A stretch of 64,000 bases of DNA from Sinorhizobium saheli (GCF_001651875.1 NZ_LNQB01000102.1:220196-284195), one strand, 5' to 3'; numbered from the stretch's first letter, positions 28,253 through 36,701 are shown. Notes: generated by a model not told the origin, from the letters alone. Numbers and translations: made by a program.

Positions 28253-28714
28253 ATGAAGACAGTCAGAGTTTATGGCCCGCCCGAGACGGCGCTCCCCTTC
28301 GACCTGCGAGATTTCCTGGAGCTCTTGGCTCCTCGCGCTCGGACCGCCTTGTGGACAGTGTCAGCGGTCGATGCAGGCTATCAGTGGTTCGATGCGACTG
28401 GTCCAGGTGGCGCCAATTTGGAGGCGATGGCTCAATCGGATAAGAGGGTAACTGGCCAACTTTTGACGGAGGCGGCTCGAGATACTCTTCAAGTTATATG
28501 GGGAGAGTTTACAGGTTCACTGCCTCAAGCCCCGGATCAAGACTGGGTTATCATACGCGCGATTGACAGCACGTTTTACGAAGTAACCACCAACGACGAC
28601 GAAGTGCTCAGGCAGGTTGAAGCATCTTTTGGAGACGTTCGCTTTTGCGACAAAGTCTGGAAACCGTCGTCCGACGAGGCGGTTGTTGCCTCCACGCACG
28701 ACAGTGACCGATAG
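28253..28714 (+). CDS. Hypothetical protein of atypical composition
   Basis: The 153-residue protein starts at the ATG at 28253; the same frame is open far upstream through the antisense of the hydrolase gene, which I disregard. Its DNA is visibly poorer in GC and less biased in codon use than its neighbours, suggesting recent transfer. No signal peptide or membrane segment is present. The C-terminal part (QDWVIIRAIDSTFYEVTTND) has the look of small acidic immunity-type or unknown-function proteins, but I do not recognise a family. TTGACA at 28203 may be its -35 element, and an imperfect hairpin TTAGGGTCT / AGACCCCTAA overlaps it. Confidence 0.6.
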   Translation: MKTVRVYGPPETALPFDLRDFLELLAPRARTALWTVSAVDAGYQWFDATGPGGANLEAMAQSDKRVTGQLLTEAARDTLQVIWGEFTGSLPQAPDQDWVIIRAIDSTFYEVTTNDDEVLRQVEASFGDVRFCDKVWKPSSDEAVVASTHDSDR

Positions 28715-28752
28715 AAGGGTGCCGCGAGCCACAATCTTCTCACCGGCAAGCG

Positions 28753-29211
28753 CTAGATCCTCCGCTCCTTGATCGTATTCATCACGAAGCTCGTCTCGAT
28801 CGAGGCGACGCATTTGAGCCGGGCGATCTTTTCCTTGATGAAGCGCTCGTACTGATCGAGCCCGGCGCTCATCACCTTCAAGACATAGTCGCGCGAGCCG
28901 GTGACGAGATGGCATTCGAGTACCTCGTCCCATTGGCGGATCGCCTCCTCGAACATCACGATCTCGTCCTCGTGCTGGCGGCTCAGGCGCACCGTGGCGA
29001 TCGCGGTCATCGTCCAGCCTTCGATCGCCGGATCAACCAGTGCCGTGTAGCCGCGGATGACCCCGGTCTCCTCCAGCCGGCGCAGGCGCCGGAGGCAGGG
29101 CGAAGGCGAGAGGCCGACGCGCTCGGCAAGCTCGTTATTGGTGATCCTCGCGTCGGCGAGCAGCTCTTTCAAAATGCGGCGATCGGTCTCGTCGGCAATT
29201 TTCTGCGCCAT
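28753..29211 (-). CDS. Lrp/AsnC-family transcriptional regulator
   Basis: The product has 152 residues. It has an N-terminal HTH (DRRILKELLADARITNNELA then RVGLSPSPCLRRLRRLEE) and a C-terminal RAM ligand-binding domain (about residues 65-150, including VTGSRDYVLKVMSAGLDQY). It is divergent from a PLP-dependent sulfur amino acid lyase gene with a 126-base gap. Lrp-type regulators often sense the amino acid handled by the neighbouring enzyme, so methionine or homocysteine is a reasonable inferred effector. Confidence 0.9.
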   Translation of the reverse strand: MAQKIADETDRRILKELLADARITNNELAERVGLSPSPCLRRLRRLEETGVIRGYTALVDPAIEGWTMTAIATVRLSRQHEDEIVMFEEAIRQWDEVLECHLVTGSRDYVLKVMSAGLDQYERFIKEKIARLKCVASIETSFVMNTIKERRI

Positions 29212-29231
29212 ATCTTTTCAATTCCGCCAGA

Positions 29232-29267
29232 TATTTGCGCTCCATCAAACCGAAGTGATCGCAAATA
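29232..29267. promoter_or_regulatory. Candidate Lrp operator (inverted TATTTGCG / CGCAAATA)
   Basis: Perfect 8-base inverted arms at 29232-29239 and 29260-29267 lie between the divergent Lrp and lyase genes, with centres 28 bases apart. A TATAAT at 29292-29297 is placed to be the -10 element of the lyase gene, so the dyad would overlap or flank that promoter. Confidence 0.45.
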
Positions 29268-29337
29268 GCAAGGATCGGCCCAAGCGTTTGATATAATTTA
29301 GCCGGTAGTCGAGTCCGCCTGCGCCAAGGAGAAAACC

Positions 29338-30621
29338 ATGACCGCGCCGCACCCGTCCAAAACCCATATCGGCAACCACAAACTGCATCCGGAAACGCTG
29401 ATGCTGAACTATGGTTACGATCCCGAGCTTTCGGAGGGCGCCGTCAAGCCGCCGGTTTTCCTCACCTCCACCTTCGTCTTCCACTCCGCCGAGGAAGGCC
29501 GCGACTTCTTCGATTTCGTCTCCGGGCGGCGCGAGCCGCCGGCCGGTGTCGGCGCCGGTCTCGTCTATTCCCGCTTCAACCATCCGAACAGCGAGATCGT
29601 CGAAGATCGGCTCGCCGTCTACGAGCGGGCCGAAGCGGGCGCGCTCTTTTCCTCCGGCATGGCGGCGATCGCCACCACGCTGCTCGCCTTCGTGCGTCCG
29701 GGCGATGTCGTCCTGCATTCGCAGCCGCTCTATGGCGGCACCGAAACGCTGCTCGCCAAGACCTTTGCCAATCTCGGTGTTGCCGCCGTCGGCTTTGCTG
29801 ACGGCATCGACGAGGCCGCCGTCAACGCCGCGGCGGAGGAGGCCATGAAGAAGGGCCGCGTCGCCTTCATCGTCGTCGAGACCCCCGCCAATCCGACCAA
29901 CAGCCTCGTCGATATCGCCATGATGCGCCGCATCGCCGACAGGGTCGGCGAGCGACAGGGGCACAAGCCGATCTTTGCCTGCGACAACACGCTTCTCGGT
30001 CCGGTCTTCCAGCACCCGATCGAGCACGGCGCAGACCTCTCGCTCTATTCGCTGACCAAATATGTCGGCGGCCATTCCGATCTGATCGCCGGCGCCGTCC
30101 TCGGTTCCAAGGCGCTGATCAAGCAGGTGAAGGCGCTGCGCGGCTCGATCGGCACGCAGCTCGATCCGCATTCCTGCTGGATGATCGGCCGATCGCTGGA
30201 AACCCTGTCGGTGCGCATGGAAAAGGCGAACGAGAATGCCCGCATCGTCGCCGAGTTCCTGCGCGACCATCCGAAGGTCGAGCGGATCCATTATCTGCCC
30301 TTCCACGAGGAAGCCTCGCCGGTCGGCCGCGTTTTCGCCGCCCAATGCAGCGGCGCCGGCTCGACCTTCTCCTTCGACATCACCGGCGGCCAGGAGGCGG
30401 CCTTCCGGTTCCTCAACGAACTGCAGATCTTCAAGCTCGCCGTCAGCCTCGGCGGAACCGAATCGCTCGCCAGCCACCCGGCGGCGATGACCCATTCCGG
30501 CGTGCCGATCGAGGTGCGTCACCGCATCGGCGTGCTCGAATCCACCATCCGCCTGTCGATCGGCATCGAGCATCCGGACGACCTCGTGGCCGATGTCGCG
30601 AATGCGCTCACCACTGTCTGA
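29338..30621 (+). CDS. Cystathionine/methionine gamma-lyase family PLP enzyme
   Basis: The 427-residue protein of the Cys/Met-metabolism PLP family has [19 protein letters not shown], the cofactor region [15 protein letters not shown], and the Schiff-base Lys241 in [14 protein letters not shown]. Members split or form C-S bonds: methionine gamma-lyase gives methanethiol, ammonia and 2-oxobutanoate, while gamma-synthases build cystathionine. The somewhat long N-terminus and divergence from an Lrp regulator favour a catabolic lyase. The exact reaction is not decidable from sequence. A strong hairpin follows. Confidence 0.85.
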   Translation: MTAPHPSKTHIGNHKLHPETLMLNYGYDPELSEGAVKPPVFLTSTFVFHSAEEGRDFFDFVSGRREPPAGVGAGLVYSRFNHPNSEIVEDRLAVYERAEAGALFSSGMAAIATTLLAFVRPGDVVLHSQPLYGGTETLLAKTFANLGVAAVGFADGIDEAAVNAAAEEAMKKGRVAFIVVETPANPTNSLVDIAMMRRIADRVGERQGHKPIFACDNTLLGPVFQHPIEHGADLSLYSLTKYVGGHSDLIAGAVLGSKALIKQVKALRGSIGTQLDPHSCWMIGRSLETLSVRMEKANENARIVAEFLRDHPKVERIHYLPFHEEASPVGRVFAAQCSGAGSTFSFDITGGQEAAFRFLNELQIFKLAVSLGGTESLASHPAAMTHSGVPIEVRHRIGVLESTIRLSIGIEHPDDLVADVANALTTV

Positions 30622-30625
30622 TGCT

Positions 30626-30668
30626 TAAAGCGCGTCGCATCCAATCGTATTCCATGCGACGCGCTTTA
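30626..30668 (+). terminator. Strong hairpin after the lyase gene
   Basis: A perfect 15-bp stem, TAAAGCGCGTCGCAT / ATGCGACGCGCTTTA, has a 13-base loop and begins 4 bases after the stop codon. It is followed by GTTCTTGCTC. It is probably the terminator of the PLP-lyase gene; this sequence type also recurs as a rhizobial repeat. Confidence 0.6.
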
Positions 30669-30689
30669 GTTCTTGCTCGTCGCTATCCC

Positions 30690-30748
30690 AAAACCGCTGC
30701 ACGCTTTTGGGCGACATGCATTACAGCGCCGCGCGTCTTATCAGTGCC
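30690..30748. repeat. Degenerate copy of the REP-like palindrome
   Basis: GACATGCATTACAGCGCCGC followed by GCGTCTTATCAG corresponds to the element at 10701-10808 with the halves in swapped order. It lies between convergent genes. Confidence 0.5.
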
Positions 30749-30754
30749 CAGCGA

Positions 30755-31231
30755 TCAGCTCCGGGCGAAGCCGAGGACGAAGAGTGCCAGGGCGCCGGTC
30801 GAGGCGAAGGTGCGGACATGATTCCACCAGACCCAACCGGTCAGGTAACGCTCTCGCCAGAGATCGACGGCAGCCTGGCCGGAAGCGGCGGCGAGCGCGT
30901 TGTTCAGGGGCACGTTGAAAACCATCGTCACCGCCAGCGTACCGACGAGATAGACGAGACCGCCGGCCGCGAGCAGATAACTCCCCTGCCCGCCCCAGAT
31001 CAAGGCGACCGCGATGAGGCCCAGGCTGAGAAGCGCCGTGCCCATGAAGGCGCTGAGGAACAGCGGATTCAGGATGACGTCGTTGATGGCGTTCATCGCC
31101 GCAATGCCCCCTTCCGGCGGCAGCCGCGACAGCGCCTGCATGATGCAGACGGAAAAGATAAAGAACAGGCCCGCCATCAGGCCGGACCCGATGACGGCAG
31201 CAAAGGCCAGGGCAGGTACAAGGGCAACCAT
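30755..31231 (-). CDS. DUF1772 (anthrone oxygenase-like) membrane protein
   Basis: The 158-residue protein has four hydrophobic segments: VALVPALAFAAVIGSGLMAG, FLSAFMGTALLSLGLIAVAL, LLAAGGLVYLVGTLAVTMVF, and a C-terminal FASTGALALFVLGFARS. The motif FNVPLNNALA is characteristic of DUF1772/anthrone oxygenase-like proteins. The bacterial function is unknown. It is a single gene. A 5'-extended frame in another register covers the same DNA but lacks these features. Confidence 0.8.
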   Translation of the reverse strand: MVALVPALAFAAVIGSGLMAGLFFIFSVCIMQALSRLPPEGGIAAMNAINDVILNPLFLSAFMGTALLSLGLIAVALIWGGQGSYLLAAGGLVYLVGTLAVTMVFNVPLNNALAAASGQAAVDLWRERYLTGWVWWNHVRTFASTGALALFVLGFARS

Positions 31232-31454
31232 TCACACACTCCGGATACCGGCTGCGGGCGTTTGACGGAATTTCGGGCAAGCCTGCGCTCCACAACCTAA
31301 GAGATAGCCGATCGGGTCGACACAGTCATCCAAGGTTTGGCCGAAAACATCGATCCCGAGGAAGAGCCATGGGTCAGCCGCGGAATGCCGCAAACCGCAA
31401 CATTTTCGACGCGGCGCTCGATTGACATCACCGGCGCCCGCACCTAATCATCGG

Positions 31455-31745
31455 CGATCGGTTGGTTCCCGGAATGCGAGCGCATTTCGGGAGTAAACGG
31501 GAATGTGACGGATGGACCCAAGCTGGGCATCTCAATCACGGCCGACCCCGCGACTGTAGAGCGGCGTGAACTTGCCGTTCCGGAGCGATCCGGAAAAAGC
31601 CACTGGGAAGACGACTGCGAGAGGGCAGTTCGACCTGGGAAGGCGAGGCAAGTTCCTCGATGACGGAAGCTCGGCGCCTTCAAACGGAGGTGCAACGAAT
31701 GCTTCAGCCACCTGACGCCGCGAGCCAGGAAACCTGCCAATCGAT
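31455..31745 (+). ncRNA. Cobalamin riboswitch
   Basis: The conserved blocks of the adenosylcobalamin riboswitch occur in order: GGTTCCCGG near the start, ACGGGAATGTGACGG, the core GACCCCGCGACTGTAGAGCG at about 31539, GCCACTGGGAAGACGACTGC, CCTGGGAAGGC, and the closing box GAGCCAGGAAACCTGCC ending at 31739. It precedes cbtB by about 57 bases. Such elements usually switch genes off when adenosylcobalamin is abundant, which fits a cobalt uptake role for the genes below. Confidence 0.93.
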
Positions 31746-31796
31746 GCGGGCATAGTGCCCAACTCGGGAAATCCCATTGCCATCACGGAGGTTGTC

Positions 31797-31973
31797 ATGG
31801 CTACGTCTACCGTTTCCAGCATTCCGCTCTCCCTGAGCGATCGTCTGACCGCCGGCTTCATCGCCCTGATGATCGGCGCCTTCCTCGTCTTCGGCGCAGG
31901 CCTCGCGAATTCGGCCGTTCTGCATGATACGGCGCACGACACCCGCCATTCCTACGGCTTCCCCTGCCACTAA
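31797..31973 (+). CDS. cbtB: CbtB cobalt transporter subunit
   Basis: The 58-residue protein begins at the ATG at 31797, after CACGGAGGTTGTC. One membrane helix (FIALMIGAFLVFGAGLANSA) is followed by the His-rich tail HDTAHDTRHSYGFPCH, the hallmark of CbtB. With CbtA it forms a predicted cobalamin-riboswitch-controlled cobalt transporter of the inner membrane. Larger readings upstream would enter the riboswitch and are rejected. Confidence 0.92.
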   Translation: MATSTVSSIPLSLSDRLTAGFIALMIGAFLVFGAGLANSAVLHDTAHDTRHSYGFPCH

Positions 31974-32048
31974 GCGATGCGATGGAACGCTCGCGGCGTT
32001 CCGCATCGAACGAGAGCCGATCGGCCATCCGGTGTTCGCACCGTGAGC

Positions 32049-32074
32049 CTGCGTCCCCTGAAACGGGGCAGGCG
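32049..32074 (+). other. Hairpin between cbtB and cbtA
   Basis: Arms GCCTGCG-T-CCCC and GGGGCAGGC form a stem with a short loop within the 208-base gap between the two genes. The spacing is long for subunits of one transporter; the hairpin may limit read-through or protect the mRNA. Confidence 0.35.
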
Positions 32075-32181
32075 CGCCCGCGGGGGCTGACGCCGGTTTT
32101 TGGTCTGCTTATACGGAAACCGGAAAATGGACGGCTTCTCTCTCGAGGGACAGCCGCGTGCCGGATTGAGGAATATCGACA

Positions 32182-32970
32182 ATGATCGTCAAGACACTTC
32201 TGGCCGCCATCGTGGCCGGGCTGATCGCCGGCGTCTTCATGACCGCCGCCCAGGAACTGCGCGTCACGCCGCTGATCCTGCATGCGGAGGAGTTTGAAGG
32301 CCAGGCGCCGGCCGCCCCCGGTGAGCCGAGCGGCGAACAACCGGCCGCAACCGACCACCAGCATTCATCACTGAACGAAATCTCGACCTTCGGCACCGTG
32401 CTCGCGCTGCTTTCGCCGGTCACCCCGGCTTACGCCCATGAACATGAGGGCGAGCACGAAGAGGGCGGCATCATGTTCGGCATGAGCCGCTTCTCCGGCA
32501 CGCTCCTTGCCAATCTGGTGACGGGCGCCGGCTTCTCGCTGCTTCTTGCCGGCATCAGCCTCGTGATCGGCTATCCCATCACGCTCGGCAACGGCGCGCT
32601 CTGGGGTGCCTTCGGCTGGCTTGCCGTCCACCTGCTGCCGGCAATCGGCCTGCCGCCGGAACTGCCGGGCTTTCCGGCCGCCGACCTCGGCGACCGCCAG
32701 TTCTGGTGGGGCGCAACGGTGCTCTTCTCGGTCGGCGGCCTTTACCTGCTGGCCCTCCGCCGCGAGATCAGCGCCAAGGTGGCCGGCCTCGTCCTGCTCG
32801 CGGCACCTCACGCCTATGGCGCGCCGGCGCCGCTCGACATCTCCAGCAACGTGCCGGCCGTCCTCGGCGCCGAGTTCGCCGTCGCGGCGCTCGCCACGAC
32901 GCTCGCCTTCTGGACCGTCCTCGGCGTCGCCTCCGGTTTCATCAACGACCGGTTTCTGAAGGCGGCTTAG
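32182..32970 (+). CDS. cbtA: CbtA cobalt transporter subunit
   Basis: The 262-residue membrane protein has about five or six helices, starting LLAAIVAGLIAGVFMTAAQE. Metal-binding-type histidines occur in the loops (ATDHQHSS, YAHEHEGEHEEGG). The pattern FGMSRFSGTLLANLVTGAGF and WGAFGWLAVHLLPAIGLPPE is typical of CbtA. It acts with CbtB in predicted cobalt uptake for B12 synthesis and shares the upstream riboswitch. The stop is followed by a RIME element before the convergent FhuF-like gene. Confidence 0.92.
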   Translation: MIVKTLLAAIVAGLIAGVFMTAAQELRVTPLILHAEEFEGQAPAAPGEPSGEQPAATDHQHSSLNEISTFGTVLALLSPVTPAYAHEHEGEHEEGGIMFGMSRFSGTLLANLVTGAGFSLLLAGISLVIGYPITLGNGALWGAFGWLAVHLLPAIGLPPELPGFPAADLGDRQFWWGATVLFSVGGLYLLALRREISAKVAGLVLLAAPHAYGAPAPLDISSNVPAVLGAEFAVAALATTLAFWTVLGVASGFINDRFLKAA

Positions 32971-32995
32971 CGCCTGCGACCTGCTCCTCGGCTTT

Positions 32996-33096
32996 GCCCC
33001 TCACCCTACTCCCGCACACGGAAAGAGGGGACGAGGCGCTGCCGCGAGTTTCTTCTCCCCGTCTGAACGGGGAGAAGGTGCAGGCGGATGAGGGGC
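32996..33096. repeat. RIME-type intergenic mosaic element
   Basis: It begins GCCCCTCACCCTACTCCCGC, carries a stem TTCTCCCCGTC / ACGGGGAGAAGG, and ends GCAGGCGGATGAGGGGC. It lies between convergent cbtA and the FhuF-like gene. Confidence 0.75.
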
Positions 33097-33112
33097 AGTC
33101 CGAGAAGAGAAA

Positions 33113-33949
33113 CTATTGATGAGTACTTGCGAGCAGACGTGCCCGCAACCTCTCCCGCTGAAGCTCGGGCTCCAGAAGGACGCAGGTGTCGCAATAGCTG
33201 CCGCCGTCGCTGCGATAGAAAAGACAGCAGCCGCCGCGCATCCGGTAGGTCCGGGAAAGCGCCTCCTCCTCCATGCCGCAGTTCGTTTCGATTTTTTCGT
33301 AGCGCAATTCCGGCGAAAAGAGCGGCGAGCCGTCGCGCTTGACGATCGCGAGCGCCCGTTCCATCGCGCCTTCCTCCCCTCCCCGCCGTCGCCCGATTTC
33401 GAGAAAGGCGCCTGCCAGCCCGTCGGCCGCAAGCCGCCACTGCGCACGGGATGAGAGGCCGCAGCGCCGCTTCAACAGCGCGATCACAGGCTTCATATGC
33501 GCGACGAATGCATCGTGAAAAAACGCGGCCGCATTCTTCTCGGAGGCCTCGCCGCCCGCTTTTCCCAATTCGAACAGGAAGTGGAAGCGGCTGGCTTCGA
33601 CTATCCGCCCGCCGGCGGCCCGCCGACAGCCCTCGAACCGCAGCCCCGTCAGCGCCGGGACGCGGCCTTCAAGGAGATGGAGGGCGCCGGCGGCGAGGCT
33701 GAACTGATGGCTGTAGAAGGCGATGAGATGCGCGGCCCGGATCTTGTCGTCCATGCCGGCGGCGAAGCGATCCTGGTAGGCAAGGCAGGTCTCGATGTCG
33801 GCGGATGCCTCGGCCCAGAAGGCGTCCGCGGAACGAAAGCCCGCCGGCAGCGGGCCGAGCGAACAGGCCACTTCCGGGAAATGAGCCGCAAGCCATTCGA
33901 CGACCTCCTCTCCCACCCGCTTTGCGCTCGCCTGCTGTCGCTCCTGCAC
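33113..33949 (-). CDS. FhuF-like ferric siderophore reductase
   Basis: The 278-residue protein starts at GTG, preceded by GAGGCGAGGGCAGCGAC. Its C-terminus has the FhuF-type [2Fe-2S] ligand pattern Cys241-Cys242-x10-Cys253-x2-Cys256 (GGCCLFYRSDGGSYCDTC). FhuF proteins reduce iron from ferric hydroxamate siderophores in the cytoplasm. No siderophore receptor or iron ABC importer is adjacent; instead the gene lies 22 bases downstream of a glucoamylase-family gene, an unusual partner. The fold assignment rests on the cysteine motif and length. Confidence 0.75.
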   Translation of the reverse strand: MQERQQASAKRVGEEVVEWLAAHFPEVACSLGPLPAGFRSADAFWAEASADIETCLAYQDRFAAGMDDKIRAAHLIAFYSHQFSLAAGALHLLEGRVPALTGLRFEGCRRAAGGRIVEASRFHFLFELGKAGGEASEKNAAAFFHDAFVAHMKPVIALLKRRCGLSSRAQWRLAADGLAGAFLEIGRRRGGEEGAMERALAIVKRDGSPLFSPELRYEKIETNCGMEEEALSRTYRMRGGCCLFYRSDGGSYCDTCVLLEPELQRERLRARLLASTHQ

Positions 33950-33971
33950 GTCGCTGCCCTCGCCTCAGACT

Positions 33972-35267
33972 TCATGAAACCGCCGGCGAAAGCCAACCGC
34001 CATTGAAGCCGGCCTTGCTCAAGCCCCGGCTAAAGGCCGGGATGCCGCGCGTAAGCTCCCAGATCAGGCCGCTTCTCCAGTTCTCGATCATCATGACGAC
34101 GAGGCCCTGGTCAAGTCCGACGATGCGGTCATCCACCCAGCCCTCGGCGCCCTCGCCCGGCAGGCTCGGGTTGAAGCCGCCGGGAAGGCGTTCCTCCGCG
34201 ACGAGTGCCGGATAGCGTGCGATGAGGTGGGAAAGGCTGCCGAGGCAGGCGTCCGGCTCGAACGGCAGGCCGGCGAGCGAAGCCCATGGGACGAGCGTGC
34301 CGTCGTCGGCGCCGAAGGGCGCGCCGCGTGCCGCGTAGCCCAGCAGCTTCTGCCAGCGACCGTCCCTGAGCCGCATCCAGCCCTTCGGTGCGTGACAGGC
34401 GCTGAAGCCCCAAAGGTCGCGGCTATAACCGGCGAAACCATGCGGGTTCTCTTCCGCATGCGCCCGCTGCAGCCTGATCGCTCTCCGGGTGTTCTCGAAA
34501 TAGTCGTGCATGCGCCCGTCGCGAATGGCGCGGAAATCGATCCATGCATGCGGGAAGAGGTGAATGAACAGCGCACCGGCATGGAGATGCGTCGCTCCAT
34601 CGAGCGTCAGCCATTCATGCGCCGCGGTGTACGCCTCGTAGTTTGCCGCTTCGATCGGGCGGGCCGGGGCGCCGAGCGCCAGCACGTAGAGCAGCAGCGC
34701 CTCGCTGTAACCGCGCCACCGGTGCTTCAGAAAGCGTCCGGGCGGCCGCCATCCCATTGTCACGGTGTCGCCGCGATTGAGCGCCCAGGCCCAATCCGCC
34801 CTTTCATAGAGAAGCGCGGCAAGCCTTCGAATGTCCGCCTCGCTCTCGCTGCGCCCGTGGAAATAGGCGGCGGCGGTCAAGGCCCCGGCGAGAAGCAACG
34901 CGCTGTCCATCGTCGAAAGCTCGCTGCGCCACACGCGCTCCCCCGTCCGCATGTCGAGGAAGTGATGGTAGAAGCCGCGATAGCCGCTCGCCCGCCCATC
35001 GCTCGCCTGCCGGCTGCCGAACAGGAAGCGCAGGGTTGTGAGCACGCGGCCGGCCGCCTCCGCCCGCCCGATCCAGCCGCGCTCGACCGCAACCGAATAG
35101 CAGGAAAGACCGAAGCCGGTGGCGGCGATGCTCGAGGGCGAACCCTCACGCGACGTATCGGCGACGAGGCCGGTGCCTGGGTCCGAGTAGCGCAGGAAGT
35201 AGTCGAACGCGGCCCGTTGCAGCCGGTCGACACGCGCGAGTTCCGTATTCGATCTCAGATGAGGCAT
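33972..35267 (-). CDS. Glucoamylase-family protein (PF10091/GH144-like)
   Basis: The 431-residue protein has the (alpha/alpha)6 toroid layout of the glycoamylase/GH144 group: FDYFLRYSDPGTGLVADTSR, GFYHHFLDMRTGERVW, ELSTMDSALLLAGAL, and a C-terminal YSRDLWGFSACHAPKGW and GLDQGLVVMMIENWRSGLIW. Characterised relatives cleave beta-1,2-glucans, and related domains occur in cyclic beta-1,2-glucan synthases of rhizobia. There is no signal peptide, so it would act in the cytoplasm unless exported otherwise. It is co-directional with the FhuF-like gene (22-base gap). Confidence 0.75.
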   Translation of the reverse strand: MPHLRSNTELARVDRLQRAAFDYFLRYSDPGTGLVADTSREGSPSSIAATGFGLSCYSVAVERGWIGRAEAAGRVLTTLRFLFGSRQASDGRASGYRGFYHHFLDMRTGERVWRSELSTMDSALLLAGALTAAAYFHGRSESEADIRRLAALLYERADWAWALNRGDTVTMGWRPPGRFLKHRWRGYSEALLLYVLALGAPARPIEAANYEAYTAAHEWLTLDGATHLHAGALFIHLFPHAWIDFRAIRDGRMHDYFENTRRAIRLQRAHAEENPHGFAGYSRDLWGFSACHAPKGWMRLRDGRWQKLLGYAARGAPFGADDGTLVPWASLAGLPFEPDACLGSLSHLIARYPALVAEERLPGGFNPSLPGEGAEGWVDDRIVGLDQGLVVMMIENWRSGLIWELTRGIPAFSRGLSKAGFNGGWLSPAVS

Positions 35268-35467
35268 GACGGCCTTCTTGTCGACGACCTTGACCGGAAT
35301 GCGGCCTGCGCCGCAATCACCGAATATTGTAGAGCCGCCGCATGGCGACAGTCGCCGATTTCCAATCCTGTGTTACATTCATGCGATGACATCGGCCGGA
35401 ACCGCCGTCGGTTTGCGGCCAAGCGCAAATGCCGGAAGCGGGGACGGAACGTCCCGAGACCTCCAGC

Positions 35468-35512
35468 GCCGTGCGCGCCCGATCGGGTGCGTAAGGTCGC
35501 TGCAGCACTTTG
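35468..35512. repeat. Fragment of the REP-like palindrome
   Basis: GCGCCCGATCGGGTGCG and AAGGTCGCTGCAGCACTTTG match one half of the element at 10701-10808. It abuts the apparent start codon of the following gene, so that start may come from the repeat. Confidence 0.45.
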
Positions 35513-36322
35513 ATGGATGGCGATGCGATGTTGAGCACGATGGCATTGATCCTGGCCCTCAGCGGAAGCCCGGCACAGCCGGCGGCCATGCCGGCGGATG
35601 TCGACGTGGAACTCGTGCTGGCGGTCGACATGTCCGGCTCCATGGACATGGAGGAGGCGCGCGTGCAGCGCTCCGGCTACGTACAGGCGCTGAGGCACCC
35701 GGAGTTCATCAACGCGGTCAGGGGCGGCCTTCTCGGCCGCATCGCGCTCGGCTATTTCGAGTGGGCAGGGCTCGTGAACGAGGATTCGGTCGTCACCTGG
35801 CAAATCATCGATGATGCCGCGGACGCCGAGGCGTTCGCCGACAAGATCGCGGCGCGGCCGGTCGGAACGCGGCGCGGCACCTCGATCTCCAACGCGATCC
35901 TCTTCGGCACGAGTCTGATCGACTCCAATGCCTTCTCGGGCGCCCGGCGCGTCATCGACATTTCCGGCGACGGCCCGAACAATACGGGTCCGCCCGTCAC
36001 TCCCGCCCGCAACGATGCCGTCGGGCAGGGCATCATCATCAATGGGCTTGCGATCCTCATCCGCCCCTCGGTTTCGACCGGGCCGCTCGACCAATACTAT
36101 GCCGAATGCGTCATCGGCGGCGCCGGCTCCTTCGTGCTTCCCGTGCACGAGCCCGAGGACTTCGCGATCGCGATCCGCCAGAAACTGATCCTCGAAGTGA
36201 GCGGCGTGGCACCTCCCCCGACGCTTCGGCTCGCCGCCGGCCAACCGGCGGCCGACTGCATGATCGGCGAGAAACTGAGACCGGGATTTCTCGATCGGGT
36301 CTATCCGGAGCTGGACCGGTAG
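35513..36322 (+). CDS. DUF1194 von Willebrand factor A-domain protein
   Basis: The product has about 269 residues. A hydrophobic start (MLSTMALILALSGSPAQPAA) resembles a short signal peptide, and the VWA domain follows with a complete MIDAS-type DMSGSM motif, then RVIDISGDGPNNTG further on. This is the pattern of DUF1194. VWA proteins bind protein partners through a metal ion; the partner is unknown. The ATG at 35513 adjoins a repeat fragment; the in-frame ATG at 35528, with GGATGG upstream, may be the true start. It is monocistronic. Confidence 0.75.
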   Translation: MDGDAMLSTMALILALSGSPAQPAAMPADVDVELVLAVDMSGSMDMEEARVQRSGYVQALRHPEFINAVRGGLLGRIALGYFEWAGLVNEDSVVTWQIIDDAADAEAFADKIAARPVGTRRGTSISNAILFGTSLIDSNAFSGARRVIDISGDGPNNTGPPVTPARNDAVGQGIIINGLAILIRPSVSTGPLDQYYAECVIGGAGSFVLPVHEPEDFAIAIRQKLILEVSGVAPPPTLRLAAGQPAADCMIGEKLRPGFLDRVYPELDR

Positions 36323-36396
36323 CGGCACGACGAGCTTAAGGGCGAGCGGCCCCTGCGCCGCGTCGCCCTTATGCTCGTCGTGCCATACTCTCTGGG

Positions 36397-36456
36397 TGTT
36401 TGTTTTTGCCCCATTTGTGCGAAGTCAGGTGATTCCACCTGACCGCAAAATGCTCG
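36397..36456. repeat. Palindrome-bearing repeat, copy 1 (inverted partner at 50960)
   Basis: The core is the dyad GTCAGGTGATTCCACCTGAC (36424-36443), flanked by TGCCCCATTTGTGC on one side and GCAAAATGCTC on the other. The same roughly 55 bases recur in reverse orientation at 50960-51024. It lies just downstream of the 71-residue minus-strand ORF, where it could act as a terminator. Confidence 0.7.
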
Positions 36457-36485
36457 AACAGCGCGCCACGGGCGGGGCGCACTTT

Positions 36486-36701
36486 TTACTGCAACACGTG
36501 ATTCCGCCTCTCCAGGTCCGCGAGGGCGAGTTCCTGGCGGTCGCGCAATTCATCGGCGACGGCCTGAAGTGCCATTTCGACGCAATATTCAACCGTCTGC
36601 GCGCCCAATGCGCGGGCGCTGTCTCGAATGTATGTCAACATCCGCGCGATGCTCGCAAGTTCCGTTTCGGTGTCGGTTGAAACCGTAACATGCTTGGTCA
36701 T
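36486..36701 (-). CDS. Small hypothetical protein, 71 residues
   Basis: The product starts at the ATG at 36701 (MTKHVTVSTDTETELASIAR...) and looks alpha-helical and acidic, with a C-terminal ALADLERRNHVLQ. No signal, membrane segment or cysteine motif except one Cys is present. It lies about 190 bases beyond the YcaO gene on the same strand, in a region with repeated GCGTTGCAC motifs that may hold its own promoter. I do not recognise a family. Confidence 0.5.
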   Translation of the reverse strand: MTKHVTVSTDTETELASIARMLTYIRDSARALGAQTVEYCVEMALQAVADELRDRQELALADLERRNHVLQ

